64,000 nucleotides of DNA from Verticillium longisporum (lineage: Eukaryota; Ascomycota; Sordariomycetes; Glomerellales; Plectosphaerellaceae), in assembly GCA_019188255.1 (NCBI GenBank), contig JAETXT010000008.1, forward strand, positions 1,674,001 through 1,738,000, in the 5' to 3' direction. Under the pieces are notes generated by a model that saw only the letters and a list, made by a program, of their open reading frames with translations, had not been told where the DNA came from and made no database searches. Positions 19,989-32,674 of the stretch are shown one piece after another; the first letter of the stretch is position 1, and each line of letters begins with the position of its first letter. The position numbers and the translations under genes are program-made.

Positions 19989-21691
19989 GATGCTTTCGCG
20001 ACTGCATATCACGGCGTTCGTAAATCAACTTGTTTCTCTCACCTGGTGCTCGTTGTACTACTGCTAAACGTGGATGAGCTGTCTCTGTGATGACGTCGGC
20101 CGTATACACACAGGTTGTGGGTGAGTATTGCGCTTGCTTCACCGTTGTGCGAGTCCCCCTGATGCCATACGAATCGAGACATACTTTATGAGACGGTGGG
20201 CAGTGATCTTGAGACTCCATGTCCCTCCGAGTGACCTCAAATGAGGCACTTTCAATCTTGAGAATTCTCTCTGCATCTGGTATCATTTATTGGTCATATT
20301 TTGGGTGCGATACAAATGTTAATTTCCCTTGCAGACTCCCGAGGGCGTTGACAGGACGCCCCCACGCCCAACTGCAGCGCTAGGCCACGACCTGTAGATG
20401 GCACCATGGAGCTAGGAACTACATGTGAAAGCGATTATAAAAGGGGCAGATTGGAAGCTATCATATTTGGTTGGCTCAACTTTTGTCCGCTTCCCCTTTG
20501 TGGGTTGTGTCTCGTTAAGTGCCCAGCATGGACCTCGGATGTTTCGAGTTGGGCTTGAACATACTAAACAATATATGGCCTCACTCAAGGGTGGTCTCCA
20601 AGTCTACGGATGCGAACCAATCACTCACTGTATCATTTCATGTCGAATATCGCCTTGAGCGCCACGCTAAACGACCCATTCGGCGCCTAAGTAAGCAGGC
20701 CTTCCTCAAATCCAATATCACGGTTTTGATATCGCGCATTCTTTACCGTGGAGCGCATTCTTTACCGTGGAGCCACTGCTCAACCCGCTGGTACTTTCAG
20801 TATTTCATTAATTGGCCTCATATCGTCATCTCTTCGACTAACTCTCCATATTACCACTCCACTCGCATCGCCCATTAACCTTCCGCACACATGAGTATCT
20901 GCTGACCCTCGGTGTTGTACTGAACAAGTGTGCCAAATACACATCTTCCTCTACTTACCGTTCTATGGGGCGCCTGTGGTCACACAACATGAACACTCTC
21001 TCATCCAGTGTGAAGTACCAACGAAAAGAGCCTAAGCATATAGCCTCTGCCGTTATTCGAACACAGGACCATCTAAACACGAGGCAGGTATTACATCGAA
21101 ATTCGTGGGCCTCACTGAGCGATATGATCGAGGGCAAAATACAAGAGGGGTTCTGGAACAAGACACTGTGAAAATTGAGCGTCGTCACATTGGTTTTTGA
21201 TGGGCCATGATGGAAGTTCTGTGGCGGTTCGGAGTTGGTTGTCAGACAAGCCAAGCATGATAAACATCACCACGCGAATGCAAAGCTCACCATTTGTTCT
21301 CGCAAAGTGTGAAACAAAACGCGCATATGTCACAATGTTTGATGGCGATGGAGGCCCCCGAAGTTGTGCTGAGCGACGTCCCTCATCGTATACGGGCTGC
21401 AAAACAGGGCAAGACGGTGCGCCTGCAGGCCATCGACGACGGAGACGTGGTTGACTGTGGTGACCTCTGTCATATATCCCATTGACTTGGTGACCCATGG
21501 CAAGCTTCACGTCTAAACCCTTGACTGTTGCCTGCAACCAGGGTTGGGACAACAGCTGGCGAAGACCCCCGGCCGGACATGCCAGGTAAAGGGATCGTAG
21601 CCCTCGCTTGAGTCCGTGTTTGAGAGAGATCAATCCAGTCATAAACCTGTCGGTCGGCGGCGACTTTTAACAACTATTTAGCACCCTCACG
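19989..21691. other. Intergenic, no supported gene
   Basis: No frame with a recognisable domain. The stretch holds a 19-bp tandem duplication (20734-20771) and ends at the first tRNA gene. Confidence 0.5.
20734..20771. repeat. Tandem duplication of a 19-bp unit
   Basis: GCGCATTCTTTACCGTGGA occurs twice in exact tandem (20734-20752 and 20753-20771). It looks like a recent slippage or repair scar. Confidence 0.85.
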
Positions 21692-21763
21692 GCTTTCGTG
21701 GTCTAGTGGTATGATACCTGCTTCGGGTGCAGGTGGTCCCGCGTTCGAATCGCGGCGAGAGCC
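21692..21763 (+). tRNA. tRNA-Pro (anticodon CGG)
   Basis: The 72-nt cloverleaf folds fully: acceptor GCTTTCG with CGAGAGC, D arm GTC/GAT, anticodon stem CCTGC/GCAGG with loop TTCGGGT (anticodon CGG), and T arm CCGCG-TTCGAAT-CGCGG. There is no intron. A T run follows (21770 on), as expected for RNA polymerase III termination. Confidence 0.93.
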
Positions 21764-22793
21764 CATCTCATTTTTTGCCTTTTCGCCTTTTTGTCAATGT
21801 GTTCTTGCAATCCCCAGCCCAGCCCCGCGCCGGGGGAGAGGGTGTGCACGGACATCATATGGCATGGATAGTGGGACTAGCCTCTCTGGGACCAGCGTGG
21901 GCTCTTGATAGACATCAAGGTACGTACCTCACGGTCGGGAACCCGATGAGACGAAAAAGGGGCAAAACAAATCAAGACGCGGCTTAGATGCCAGGTCTCG
22001 ATGATACTCGGCCCATATTAAAAGCGAGTACGCAACCGGCGGCGCGGGGGTCTTGTCGGCGACATACTGCCTTGTCGAACGCATCGTGAAATGCACTATG
22101 AGGCGCCGCATTAGCAACGACGTCAGCGTCCATGGAAAGCTTTCCGACCTGCATGGATCGGAGCAAGGCATCGTTTATCAGATGATGTCGGCGTCCTTGA
22201 CGGAGATGTTGCCGTGGACGTCGGTGCTGAGCCGTACAACGCACTATTCGGCGGCAGGGCTGGCGGCCTCGGCGACCGTTTCATCTCCACGAGGCTTGTC
22301 TCCAGTAACATCGTGGTCAGATGAGCTAATGTAGGTGGATCGCAGGTCGAGGCTCTGGTGGTCGAACCATTTAATGGCGGTGGTATTGAGCATCCCTCCG
22401 GTTATGGGAGGGATGATGCGAAGCGATGTATGTAACTTGTATTTTGTAAGTTTCATTGACAGCCTTGTCAGTATGCGCAAGAAGAAGTTCCAAAAAAATT
22501 GCAGTTCTGGAGGACTGCCATTCCAAAAGCAAGATGTAGTGCGTTACCTTCCCCATCCATCATCGAATTCAACATGGGGCCCCTGAGACGTTCGCTACCC
22601 TTTCGACACCAGCCATATCGTTCCAGTATGTTCACTCATCTTCAATTACCTGCCTATTACCAGAGGTGGCTATTCACCCAGTGTCAGCGCCCGAAAGGTC
22701 GACGCCACCCGGGACAATGCGCGACTTTAGCCTTGAGCTCTATATGATTACGTTTGCGGACCGGACTTCCAACAACCAATAAGCATCCCCACC
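21764..22793. other. Spacer between the two tRNA-Pro genes
   Basis: About 1 kb of ordinary sequence. No protein gene is supported. Confidence 0.5.
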
Positions 22794-22865
22794 GTCTGTG
22801 TGGTCTAGAGGTATGATACCTGCTTCGGGTGCAGGTGGTCCCGCGTTCGAATCGCGGCACAGACC
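22794..22865 (+). tRNA. tRNA-Pro (anticodon CGG), second copy
   Basis: The body is identical to the copy at 21692 except for one D-loop base. The acceptor stem is different (GTCTGTG with CACAGAC) yet fully paired. The anticodon loop is TTCGGGT. A T run follows shortly after the 3' end. Confidence 0.93.
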
Positions 22866-23784
22866 CAACCCTTTTTGCATGTAGCCCAGACCGCATGGGC
22901 GCTCTTTTGATGTTTAACGAGTTTGGCTTGTGCCTCGGGAATCATCTCTTAGTTAAGCATCACTTTTCTCTGTCTCTCTGATACTGGTCTTGTGGCAACT
23001 CCTGGCTTAAGCCACTCTGACGAGGGCGACTGTTGTAAGGTTGGCATTTTGGACCATCACTTGTGGCACAGCCGGCCCGGAGAGATGAAAGTAGATGAAG
23101 TTGAGGTCATCATCGGTCGAAAGTGCCTGAGCGAGTACCATGTCCACGAGCGCGCCTCATCACGGCTGACGTTACCATGCCAGCCTCATATTTTTCAGTT
23201 TACTACTCAAAAGTAGATACCCCAGCGCCTGAAGATGAAATTGCCGTTGATCAATCAGGCTTGCTTCGTAGGTGTCTGCTTCAACCCTGACGGCTTGGTG
23301 CACGATGAAGGGCAGCACACACGGTAGCCATGTGTTCACCAAAACATACCAGACTTCAACACCCAAGCATGACATACTGCCGTGCACGAATGAGCCGTCT
23401 GTTTTTTTTTAAACGAAAAAATTGCGTATGGTTATGTCCGCCGAGTGACAATCGACGACACTGCGATTTTGGCCAAATCTATGGCTACATTTTGCCACGC
23501 GAGAGTATTGGGGACAAGGCGACTGCTGCAAGGGACTTCTCTATACAACACGAAGGCACATAGTTTGTAGATTGCTTCCATTACTATTGTGAGCCTCCAC
23601 TCCAGCTACGTGTAGTACGAACGGAAGATGCTCTCATTACTGCAGCGATCCACTCCAGTTGACTGATCAAGCTGCAACCCCATACCAAACAACCCATGGA
23701 CTCTGTCCAAGCCAGTAGACCCGATTCCCCTAGGCGCCAGCGCCATTTCACTCCTGTACGCCTATGCAGCACGAGGCATCAAGC
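22866..23784. other. Intergenic, no supported gene
   Basis: No convincing coding frame. The right end is the 3' flank of the minus-strand GEgh16/Mas1 gene. Confidence 0.5.
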
Positions 23785-24532
23785 TCAGTGAAGGTCGCGC
23801 CTCATCTTCTCGTAGAGGCGGGCCTTCTCCACGGTGGCGCGAGCCAGCAAGCGGCGGGCCTCGGTGGCATTGGCGGTACCGGCGAGCTGCACGGGGACGA
23901 CGCCGCCAAAAGGTCCAGCGTTGGCATCGTTCATGCAGCGGACCATGCAGACGTTTTCCTGGCCGGCGACGGTGCCCGTGCAGGTCTGACCAGCGGGAAT
24001 AGCGGCCACCATGGGGAAGTCCGACTGCTCGCCATCCTGCGACATGTGTTAGTGATGAACTTTGAAATCACGAGAGATCAAAAAAACTTACGCGATTGCG
24101 AGAGTTGCGGCCGGGCGGGCTCTGCATGACGGTAATGTCGGTCCAGGTCTGAGCGGTGCCGTCGGCGTTGATGGCGCAAGTGTAGGGGCCGCCGCCGTCC
24201 GAGTTGACCTGGTGCAGCGTCATGTCAAGTTGACCACCAGGGCTGACCTGTGGCAGCTGATCGCCCATTTCCGTCATGATCGCGGTAGTGCCGCTCTCGA
24301 TGTTGTTGTCGCCGGCACCGACAGTCTCGCCGATAGTCTCAGACTGGTCACCCCGGAAGCGGGTCGCATCTTGCTGGAAGGGGTTGCGGCGAGTGCCATC
24401 GCGTGGGGTGGACGTATCGACGCCGAGAGCCATACCAGTGCCGCCAGCGTCACCCGTGGCGGCGATGATGGCCGCGTGGCCCGAGACGAGCTGAGCGATG
24501 GCGAAGAGGGTGGCGAGCGCGGAGGTCTTCAT
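23785..24532 (-). CDS. GEgh16/Mas1-type secreted cell-surface protein
   Basis: The model is the complement of 24092-24532 and 23785-24036 (230 aa). The 55-nt intron has GTAAG, a CTAAC branch and CAG. Splicing joins NSRNR to [10 protein letters not shown] without a frame change. A signal peptide ([18 protein letters not shown]) is followed by the typical [20 protein letters not shown] start of the mature protein. Later come the AFF-like core, four conserved cysteines (around [14 protein letters not shown]) and the [10 protein letters not shown] motif. This family includes Magnaporthe GAS1/MAS3 and Blumeria Egh16 proteins, made in appressoria and linked to virulence in plant or insect pathogens. 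The precise role here is not visible. Neighbours give no operon-like clue. Confidence 0.9.
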
Positions 24533-27457
24533 TTTGATGGATTGTGAGGTTGCTGTTTGGGAAACGGTGTGAAAGTAGGATAAATGGTACCGGACCTGTG
24601 AAAGAGAATAGAAGGCGGCGTCAACGCTCAGGATGGGTGAAGAGGGGATGAGGGTGTTGATGCTTGCGGATGCTGTGAGTGAAGAACAACAAGCTACTTG
24701 AATGGGGCGAACACGATTGTCTTTTGTACTCGAAAGCCGGGTTCGTCCTCGGCGGGTTCATTGACGAGCCTCGAAGAAACACGCGAGGCCGCGTTTCCGC
24801 CTTGTCGCCCCCTCATCCGAAGATTGTCGCGAACACAGCCATCTCAAACAAGCTTATCGAGCGTGATATCGCCAGATCAGTCGGATCTGAGGCGGGCACG
24901 CCCTCTGCCCAGCCGCACCTGCGACTAACAGGAGGTGGTGTCCGTCTGTCGTTTTGCTACAATCTACTCTCGTTTCTACCTTACCGTGAGTAAATGCTGT
25001 GCAACGTAATCGCATCGCGCGGTCAAGGTGAGCCCTTCTTCCTGGAGGCTCTGAGGAGCATCGATGGGCCCTCCACTTTGGAAGTGGACTCCGCAGCGGG
25101 AAATGTTGGCGGAAGAGCACACGGCACTTCTTGGTATATCCTCAAACTAGAACCCGCGACACGGTCCCCGAGCTGGTTCTGACCTGCCACATGTGCTGCG
25201 GACAAGATGGGAGGAGATGAGATGGAACAGTGACACCCACAGGACTACAGTTTGGTCTACTTTCATCCCGAAGGTTGTTCTCTGCTAGAACCAGCCTGCG
25301 TTTGATTGTGTGTGTGGCGTGTGAGGTTATTCGGCGTCTTCGCTTGAAGACGTGGATGACCAGCATCGTCGAGCCCTCGGGTTGATCACGAAGAACACGA
25401 TTCACGTCAGTTCGCGACATCCCCCCATGGAGAGGAGCAAACCCCACGATACGATGTGCTGCAGGCATGACCAGTATTGCCCTGGACCGTCGATCATGGA
25501 GCCACTGTACCCAGCGGGAGCGACGGCATTCTACGATTCCACGCAGGGCTGCAGTGCCCATCTCCCGCTCGTGGTGAAGCCGCCAAGAGAGACGGCGCGC
25601 GGGCGACTTAGACTCCGCGTTTATGACCAGGATCGCGTGGTCTGTGGGTCAGCGCTGTGACGCGGGAGCGACAGGGAGCTGAGACGCGCTGAGCAGCAGA
25701 AGTTATGGGGCTATCAGGCTGTGTAATAATGTCAAAGCTCATTCACGATGATGGAGGCTGTGATAGAGGGGACGGAATAAGGTCAATGGGAAACAAGAGA
25801 GGACGAAAAAGGAGTGTTGTTTTGGCTTCTTGAAACAGCGTGGGCAGGGTTTGTTACCGCCTTGGCAGGCGGGTACAATCAGGATCTTGGGCGCACCGAG
25901 CCAGATGCGCGCTGCGATGCACACTCTCAGCGCCATCTCAGCGCTTGAGGTCCATGGCGGATATCAGGAACTGAGGAACATGGTCAATCTGACGAGTGAT
26001 CCTGAATCCGATGGCGCTACTTCCTCGCCAAGCAGGGATAAATCGTCGGGGAATTGAGATGAAGCAAAACTTGATGACCTCGTGCAAACGACTGACGTAG
26101 TGCGTGCAGCTTGGGTGGGAGGATGGATGCGTGCAGGAGAAAGGAGTCTGTCAAGTCAGATCAGTGGTATGAGGCGTTGCGCTCATGACTGACGACGGGG
26201 GATCAGGAATGATCTCCAGACCCTTTCTTCTCGAAAAGCCCCATGAGCTTGGTTTTCGATACGCTGATTTAGGACCCAAGGATTCAGGTGATGCGTCAGT
26301 CGATCAAGTTGGTTCGTCGATCAACCTCCAACACCCCCGAACCCCCATCATTCTATCATTAGGCTTGAGCTTCAAGTTCGCTCTCTAGACGAAGACGCTG
26401 CACTCCGCTGCAGAAGAGCCATATTGGTGGTGGTGGTGGTAGTACGATGATGGAGAAGTCAGCAATACAAAGCCTGTCCTCTTTTCAGGTGCCAGCGCAT
26501 CGAAACGAACAGAGGAATGGAAGAACGAATGCTTGCTTTCGGTGTCACCAGGAGCTGCAGCTTTGGACGAGGTGGCCGAGCTTCGCACCTAGGCGGCATG
26601 AGTAATGCCAAACGATGTAGCGTTGGTGTCACGAAGAAGATCTCAGTGCCGGACTTCGACTTGACCCATATGCCTATTCACAAGGACAGCAACTGCAATC
26701 GCAAGCACCTGTTGAGCTTTTCAATAGCAGCGAATTACTATAGAGATGCTTTCAACATGTGGTACTTGAGAACCTCCGTGTTATAATAATGAGAAGTGAT
26801 TCTTACAGTAGCCCTCTGTCACATGTACGAGGCGCAAACAGGCAACCCCCAGAGCACAATAGCCCTGTCGATCCCCCCCACTTCCTCGGACAGTTTGATG
26901 CCCCGACAGTGCTAGGCCAGCGCCAATGCGCTGCAAGCCGACTCTCTAGCGGACCTCGCCAGGCCAAACGGGAGGATGCCATCCGCCAGGGAGCATGTCG
27001 CAGACCAGGGTGCTAGGCCGTTCTGCTCAGCTATTGAATGTAGGACTGCATAATCGCTGCTGCCTCTTGTTTAGGGCCTAAGAGATGGCTGGCGTGTCAC
27101 TACATGACAGGCATCCAGTACAGAAAACAGGATCTCATAGAGAACGCCACTTCCCCGGTTCCCCGCCATGTTGTCCTTTATCATGCTCTCCAGTCTCTTA
27201 AAGTTGAAAGATCGTGGTCTTTCTTTGTGGACATGACATGACACTGGTGTATCGCGACGTTCCAGCGCCTCTGACCCATTTGTTGTTTAAGTAGTGCACC
27301 ACAGGTGCGTGCCATTCGATATCTGGAGACCGCCCAATCACGAACGCATCCAGCAACTTGGTTCACGACCATTGTTGGTGCACACCAGCACGCGAACCCA
27401 ACTACCAACAGGCGACTCAGAGCAGGGCGCTTCTTTCTGGTGGAGACTGTTCCCATC
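24533..27457. other. Intergenic, no supported gene; contains the promoter of the GEgh16/Mas1 gene
   Basis: Nearly 3 kb in which all frames are short and motif-free. A (GGT)n microsatellite lies near 26429-26446. The first few hundred bases must hold the promoter of the minus-strand gene, and the last few hundred that of the P450. Confidence 0.5.
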
Positions 27458-29356
27458 ATGATTTATGACACAAATGTCAACGTGTCGAGCAGACGCTCTC
27501 TAACGCAATCTTTAATCCGGTTAAGTTTCTTGGTTCTGGTGATTGGTTTTGGGTACTTGGTCGCAAGGCTTGTCCAGGTCCGGCTGAAATTTCGACGATT
27601 AAAGGCACAGGGCGTGGTAAGTCTTCCCATTTCAGTGAGACTTGGTTTGGAATGCATCGTGATATTGTGTCTAGGCCGAGGGGCACACTTCTGCTTGGCT
27701 TGAAATCGAATGTCTAGTAGGTTCCAAATCTGACTCTGTGACAGCCGCTGATGCCTCATTCCTTCTTGACGGGCCATCTTCACATCATTGCGAAACTCAC
27801 TAGCGGGTCGCCCACAGACCTTCATCCCAATTACATCTCTCAGCTTATCTACCAAAATTGGCGGACACTGTTCCCCGACCGCGCATCATGCCCCGGCGCC
27901 CTCTACGTCGATATGTGGCCGATCGCGCCGCCCCTGCTTTTCATCACTGACGCCCATCTCGCCAACCAATTCATCGTCGAGCCCTCGCTCCCTCGCGCTT
28001 CTAACGCGAAGAAATACCTGGCTCCTCTTACACACAACCTTGACTTGGTCTCTCTCGAAGGCGCTCCTTGGAAGACATGGCGCAGCCGCTTCAATCCTGG
28101 TTTCAGTGCCAAGAATCTCATGACGCTTGCTCCGGCCATCCTTGATGAGGTTGTCACCTTTGCCGACATACTCCGCGAGCATGCCGGCACGTCAGAGAAA
28201 CCCAACTCATGGGGCCCTGTTTTCCAGCTCGAGACGCTGACGACTAATCTCACATTTGACGTGATTGCTCGTGCAGTTCTCGATATATCACTGAACGAGC
28301 AGCGTGCCGGACCCTCTGTGCTGAAGGAGGCGCTTGTTGACCAGCTTTCGCTCTGCATGTTCGACTACAACATCCTAACGCTACCCAAGATGCTTTCGCC
28401 ACGACGTCACCTTTCCATAGCTAGAAACACAGCCGCCATGCGAGGCGTTCTTCTGCCTGCTGTGGAGCGCAGCCTTCGTCCTAAGCGCGCCAAGGAGACA
28501 ACCGTGAGAACGATCGTTGACCTGGCCGTCAAGGCGTACGCGGAGGAGTTCCACGAAGCTGCTGTCACACCGTCGCCTGACGCGGCGTTTGTGGACTCGG
28601 TGCTTGCGCAGCTGAAAATGTTTCTTTTCGCTGGTCACGACACCACCGCCACAGCCATCTGCTGGCTACTTTACAGCATTGCCAAGTACCCTCAGGTTGC
28701 GGAGCGCATCCGTGGGGAGCATATTTCCGTCTTTGGAACGACGACGCATGCGACGCGCGAGAAGATCAGGCAGGCGCCTCATCTGCTGAACTCACTCCCG
28801 TACACGCTCGCCGTCATCAAGGAAACGTTCCGTATATTTCCCGGCCCTGGCGGTATTCGGAACGGATCAGCCGACTTCTTCATGACGGATCCCATCAACG
28901 GCATGCGCTTTCCCACCGACGGGTTCATGATCTGGGATGGCATTCGTTCGAAAGCCCAGGCCGAAGAGCAGTGGCATCGCGCCGACGAATTTCTCCCAGA
29001 GCGATGGCTCGTAACCAATCAGGAAGATGCGCTGTGCCCAGGCAAAGATTCGTGGCGCGTGTTTGGACTAGGGCCTCGACATTGCATTGGCCAAGAGCTG
29101 GCACTGATGGAGCTGAAGCTCGTTGTCGCGCTTGTGATTAGAGAGATGGACGTCGAATGCGCATGGGAGAAATGGGATATTCAAAGGTAAGAGTCAAACT
29201 TTGACCACTCCTGATTCCTAAAATTGACTAGATCTTTGCAGTGGCAACACTGGACCAAAAGATGTGGTTGATGGTGAGCGAGCATATCAAAGCGGTGCAG
29301 GGACGCCACACACGAAGGACGGAACGCCAGTACATGTGAGGCTCAGACAACCCTGA
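27458..29356 (+). CDS. Cytochrome P450 monooxygenase
   Basis: The model joins 27458-27616, 27745-29186 and 29242-29356 (571 aa). Exon 1 encodes a membrane anchor (LSFLVLVIGFGYLVARL) and basic linker. The introns are 128 and 55 nt with GTAAG starts. Splicing of the last one replaces an early stop by the expected C-terminal strand ending PVHVRLRQP. P450 landmarks are the I-helix AGHDTT (349-354), the K-helix ETFR (ExxR), the PERW motif and the heme loop FGLGPRHCIG with C500 as iron ligand. The closest family by feel is that of CYPs in mycotoxin and terpenoid pathways, but the subfamily cannot be fixed by eye. It is convergent with, and 92 bp from, a wax-synthase-like acyltransferase, so the two may share a secondary-metabolite route. 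Confidence 0.93.
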
Positions 29357-29448
29357 GAACATGATATGGGAAGATGAAGTCATATCCATTTTTTAATCAG
29401 TTAAGGTATGGGTTTATCGCGTGAGCCCGTGGTTCCCAGTGGCCTAGA

Positions 29449-30648
29449 TCAAGCAGCTCTTGCCGACCGCGCAGGAATATCTACGTTGATCGTGAAGCCA
29501 GACCTCCGACTCTTTGCATCCGCATAGAGGTATGGATATTGCCACGGTGGCACTGTGAAGTAGAAGAAGACAAACACCCAGAAGAACCCCAGGCCCTTGA
29601 CCAACAAGCCAAAGCTTCGCGAGCTTTCTCTGCGCTGTTGCATCTTCGTGAACAACAACCGAGTCAAGCAGACTTCAATCAGTCCACCGAAGAAGTTCAG
29701 CATCAAAAAGACCATGTCTCCGATGAGATCCTCCACAGGGGCCGTTGCTTTCGTAACCCAATTTACGGCAATGTGTGTAGCTCCCGAGATGGCGAATACC
29801 CAGAATGCCACGAACATCTTCTCACTCCTTGAGCCGGCCTCGATACCCAGACTACTTCCTGCGATAGTTCGACCCCATATTGCCTGCGATGGGGACCCTA
29901 TCTTGTGCCAAAAGGCGCCCCAGAAGCGCCTCAGTGAGTAAGCCTTGAGCGGACTTCCATAGAGGGGAGGCCAGTCCTCCGGCTCGTCAAACTGTAGGAC
30001 ACCAACGAAAACGATAGCGAGTAGAGCATTGGCAACGATGAGAATGAGATACGTCAAATATGCCCAGTGAAAGGCGTATAAGACGCGTAGCATCATCCCG
30101 CGGTCTGCCGTCAGATGGACATAGCTCCTCGTTTTGGCGGCAAAGTCATTTGGCCGAGGGTTGATGGCCAAGAGAATGACGAATTCGACAAAATGATACG
30201 ATGTCCATAAAGCAATCAGAAGTCCAAGTTTGCGAGAAACGAAGCCGATCCGGGAGTTTTGTCGAGCTATGGGGATAGTGGGAATGTTGAGACGCCTAGG
30301 ATTCATCCATGCTTTGTAGCAGGCGAGAAGGCTCCAGCCGGCTGATGTTGTGCTTGCTGGGGCCCAGCACTCAATGTAGAGAGCTGACGTGACGTGGAAC
30401 GCGTAGATGAGGGATGTGAAAGCCCAAAGCCAGTCGAGACCTGCAGCCAGTGTGCCAACGCTGTTGAAGCAGAGCAGCGGCCCGATGATGTTGAAGGGGA
30501 GTAGCGCCCATCGTCGTGGACCTGGCTCTTCGTGCGCCGTAAGTACAAAAGCTGGGTAGGAGGTCAAGAAACACGCGATTGGTTTTAAACCTCGCAATAT
30601 GGCCATAATGTCTGCATCCCAGAGCAGACGAAGGAACCGGCTTTCCAT
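29449..30648 (-). CDS. Wax-synthase-like membrane acyltransferase (MBOAT type)
   Basis: The protein has 399 residues from the ATG at 30648 (MESRFLRLLW); the frame is open further upstream but without an ATG. There is no visible intron. Eight or so hydrophobic helices are spread along the chain. The segment SLRRFWGAFWHK carries the Arg-Phe-Trp...His arrangement of the wax synthase/MBOAT-like domain, in which His is the presumed catalytic residue. In fungi such proteins act as O-acetyl- or acyl-transferases in terpenoid and trichothecene-like pathways. The convergent P450 supports a role in a small secondary-metabolite pair, although no backbone enzyme (PKS, NRPS, terpene cyclase) is in the window. 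Confidence 0.82.
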   Translation of the reverse strand: MESRFLRLLWDADIMAILRGLKPIACFLTSYPAFVLTAHEEPGPRRWALLPFNIIGPLLCFNSVGTLAAGLDWLWAFTSLIYAFHVTSALYIECWAPASTTSAGWSLLACYKAWMNPRRLNIPTIPIARQNSRIGFVSRKLGLLIALWTSYHFVEFVILLAINPRPNDFAAKTRSYVHLTADRGMMLRVLYAFHWAYLTYLILIVANALLAIVFVGVLQFDEPEDWPPLYGSPLKAYSLRRFWGAFWHKIGSPSQAIWGRTIAGSSLGIEAGSRSEKMFVAFWVFAISGATHIAVNWVTKATAPVEDLIGDMVFLMLNFFGGLIEVCLTRLLFTKMQQRRESSRSFGLLVKGLGFFWVFVFFYFTVPPWQYPYLYADAKSRRSGFTINVDIPARSARAA

Positions 30649-32674
30649 TGCAGGCTTTTGACCAGCAGTTTGGTTTTGTATGCGGGATGGCTGAGGTGTC
30701 AAAAGAGATTTCGAGGCAGTCTAGAGGGTTTCTTTACAGTGCAGTATTCTGAGCTGAAAAATATATCGCACAAGTACTCGTGGTGTCTGAGATACCTGGG
30801 CAGCTTTGCATGAGTATCGATGTGTTCAGATTGTGATGGTCGGAAAGATCATTCGGAGACCACAACAAGGTCCGAGTACGTTGTAATATCAGCCGGGCTC
30901 TTGGCAAAGTAATGTGAGGCTGAATTCGATGTCCTGTGCAGGAATTGCATGTAAGAAGCCGAAAATGGAAGGGAACTTTCGCATTCAAATCCACCTCCCC
31001 TCCGCTTCCCCGCATGGGAAGGATTCCGCTAGACGCCGACTTGGCTCCGGCACTTGCGCTAGGATCATCACCCGTCCGGGGCGCCTCATGAGTAGAGTAA
31101 GACAATGTAACATACAAATGTTACATCGAGCGCGAGAAGGATTCAAATAACGGAGCACGTATCCCACCTTCTCAAGAAGCTCTTGTCGTACCACTTCAAA
31201 TGTGTGGAGTTCAGGTTATACCTCGATTACATCATTGGCCATTGTAAGAACACCAAGACGGAGAGCGGCCGATTGGGTTCCACTATGGCACACGTGTCCC
31301 TGCGGGAAGCTGGTGTTCATTAAACGGACTTTCTGGCACCCTTTAGTGCTGACTTGCTCCAGATGTCGTCTTGGCCTGGTTGTAAGCCGAGCGTCGTCGA
31401 CACTTTACGCGTACATGGCCTGACATTCAGCGCAGGTGCTATGTATGGCCAAGAGCTTGACTAGTCTTGCCAAGTCGAATCCTTTGAGTTCAAAGACTGG
31501 GTCAATGGAGCAGCTCAATCGACATTTAACGATTGACTGAGACCTCACAGTTCATGTACATTACAGGTGGACAGGCATTCCCATTGCAGGGAGCTGAAGT
31601 TCCGATGATGTTTACAGATCCACAACCTCCCAACTCTGGATAGGCGTTAGCGGCATGTCTCTACTCTGCTCCTTGCAGGCATTTTCGAGCTCAAGCCCAT
31701 TTTTACTGTTGTATATTCTCCAATACGGTCCTGCCCTCACTTTGGCTGCATAAAAAACTTTGGAAGTCCAGAGTTCACCACCCTTGGGAGTATGTAATGG
31801 CATGAAGAATTCAGCAGGCCCTTCGTCAACGGATTTTCCTTCTTGGCAATGCTGAAATCAGAAATGATGTGTTCTAGCTATGCAATTGCATAGGCATGCT
31901 GGTTTGCACCGGCTTCGCCGGCTACGAAGCAAGGATGTTGGTCTTATCGTAACTTACATAGGACGTTTTGTGACGAACCAGCATCGTAACAACTCATCGG
32001 CAGGAAGCTGGGCAGTGCTTGGATTATCTTCCTGAATTCACGCATGCACTTATCTCTTTTGACGGCTGGCATAGGCTTCTCAGGAGACCTGTACCCTCTC
32101 GTTCGCAAAAATACCCCTCACTGAGATCCATGGAATACGATGGGGAACGGCGTTTTCTATCCGCCGCATGTGGCGCGAAGTTTGCAGCTCCGATGCCAGC
32201 ACGATGAAGCAGCCTGTCCTGGCTATCAATGACACCACCAATCCAAACTGCACATTGGAAGGTGGCAACATCCAAAATAACACGATCCAACATAGTTTCA
32301 GAGGCCTATTGCTGACCCACTTGGCTCTAATGCATTGTACTCTTCACCTAATGGCTAAGGATACGGAGATTTACCTCCAGTCAGTCTTGGCAATCATACT
32401 ATAGACATGAATCCTTCGGGTCTTACAGCTTCATTTGCTAGCATAGCCAATGTGTAGAACGTGTAGCACTTGGAGTGGAGCAATATGAGAAAGCTCTCAC
32501 TCGCAGGAGTCTGTCATGTGTGGAATTGGGTAAGTCGTCAAATGTTTATAAAAGCCGTTGACTCTTGCTTTCTATTGTCTTTTGTCCGTATTCATCATCC
32601 TGCAATCTCAAGTCATTCCACTCAGAGAACTCATTCCTCATATAAATTCTCGTCAACTATACCAAATATCCACC
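30649..32674. other. Intergenic, no supported gene
   Basis: No coding frame with recognisable content. It contains the promoters of the flanking genes, which are divergent here. Confidence 0.5.
32547..32554 (+). promoter_or_regulatory. TATA box upstream of the small secreted protein
   Basis: TATAAAAG lies about 120 bp before the ATG at 32675, a plausible distance for a highly expressed secreted protein. Confidence 0.5.
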
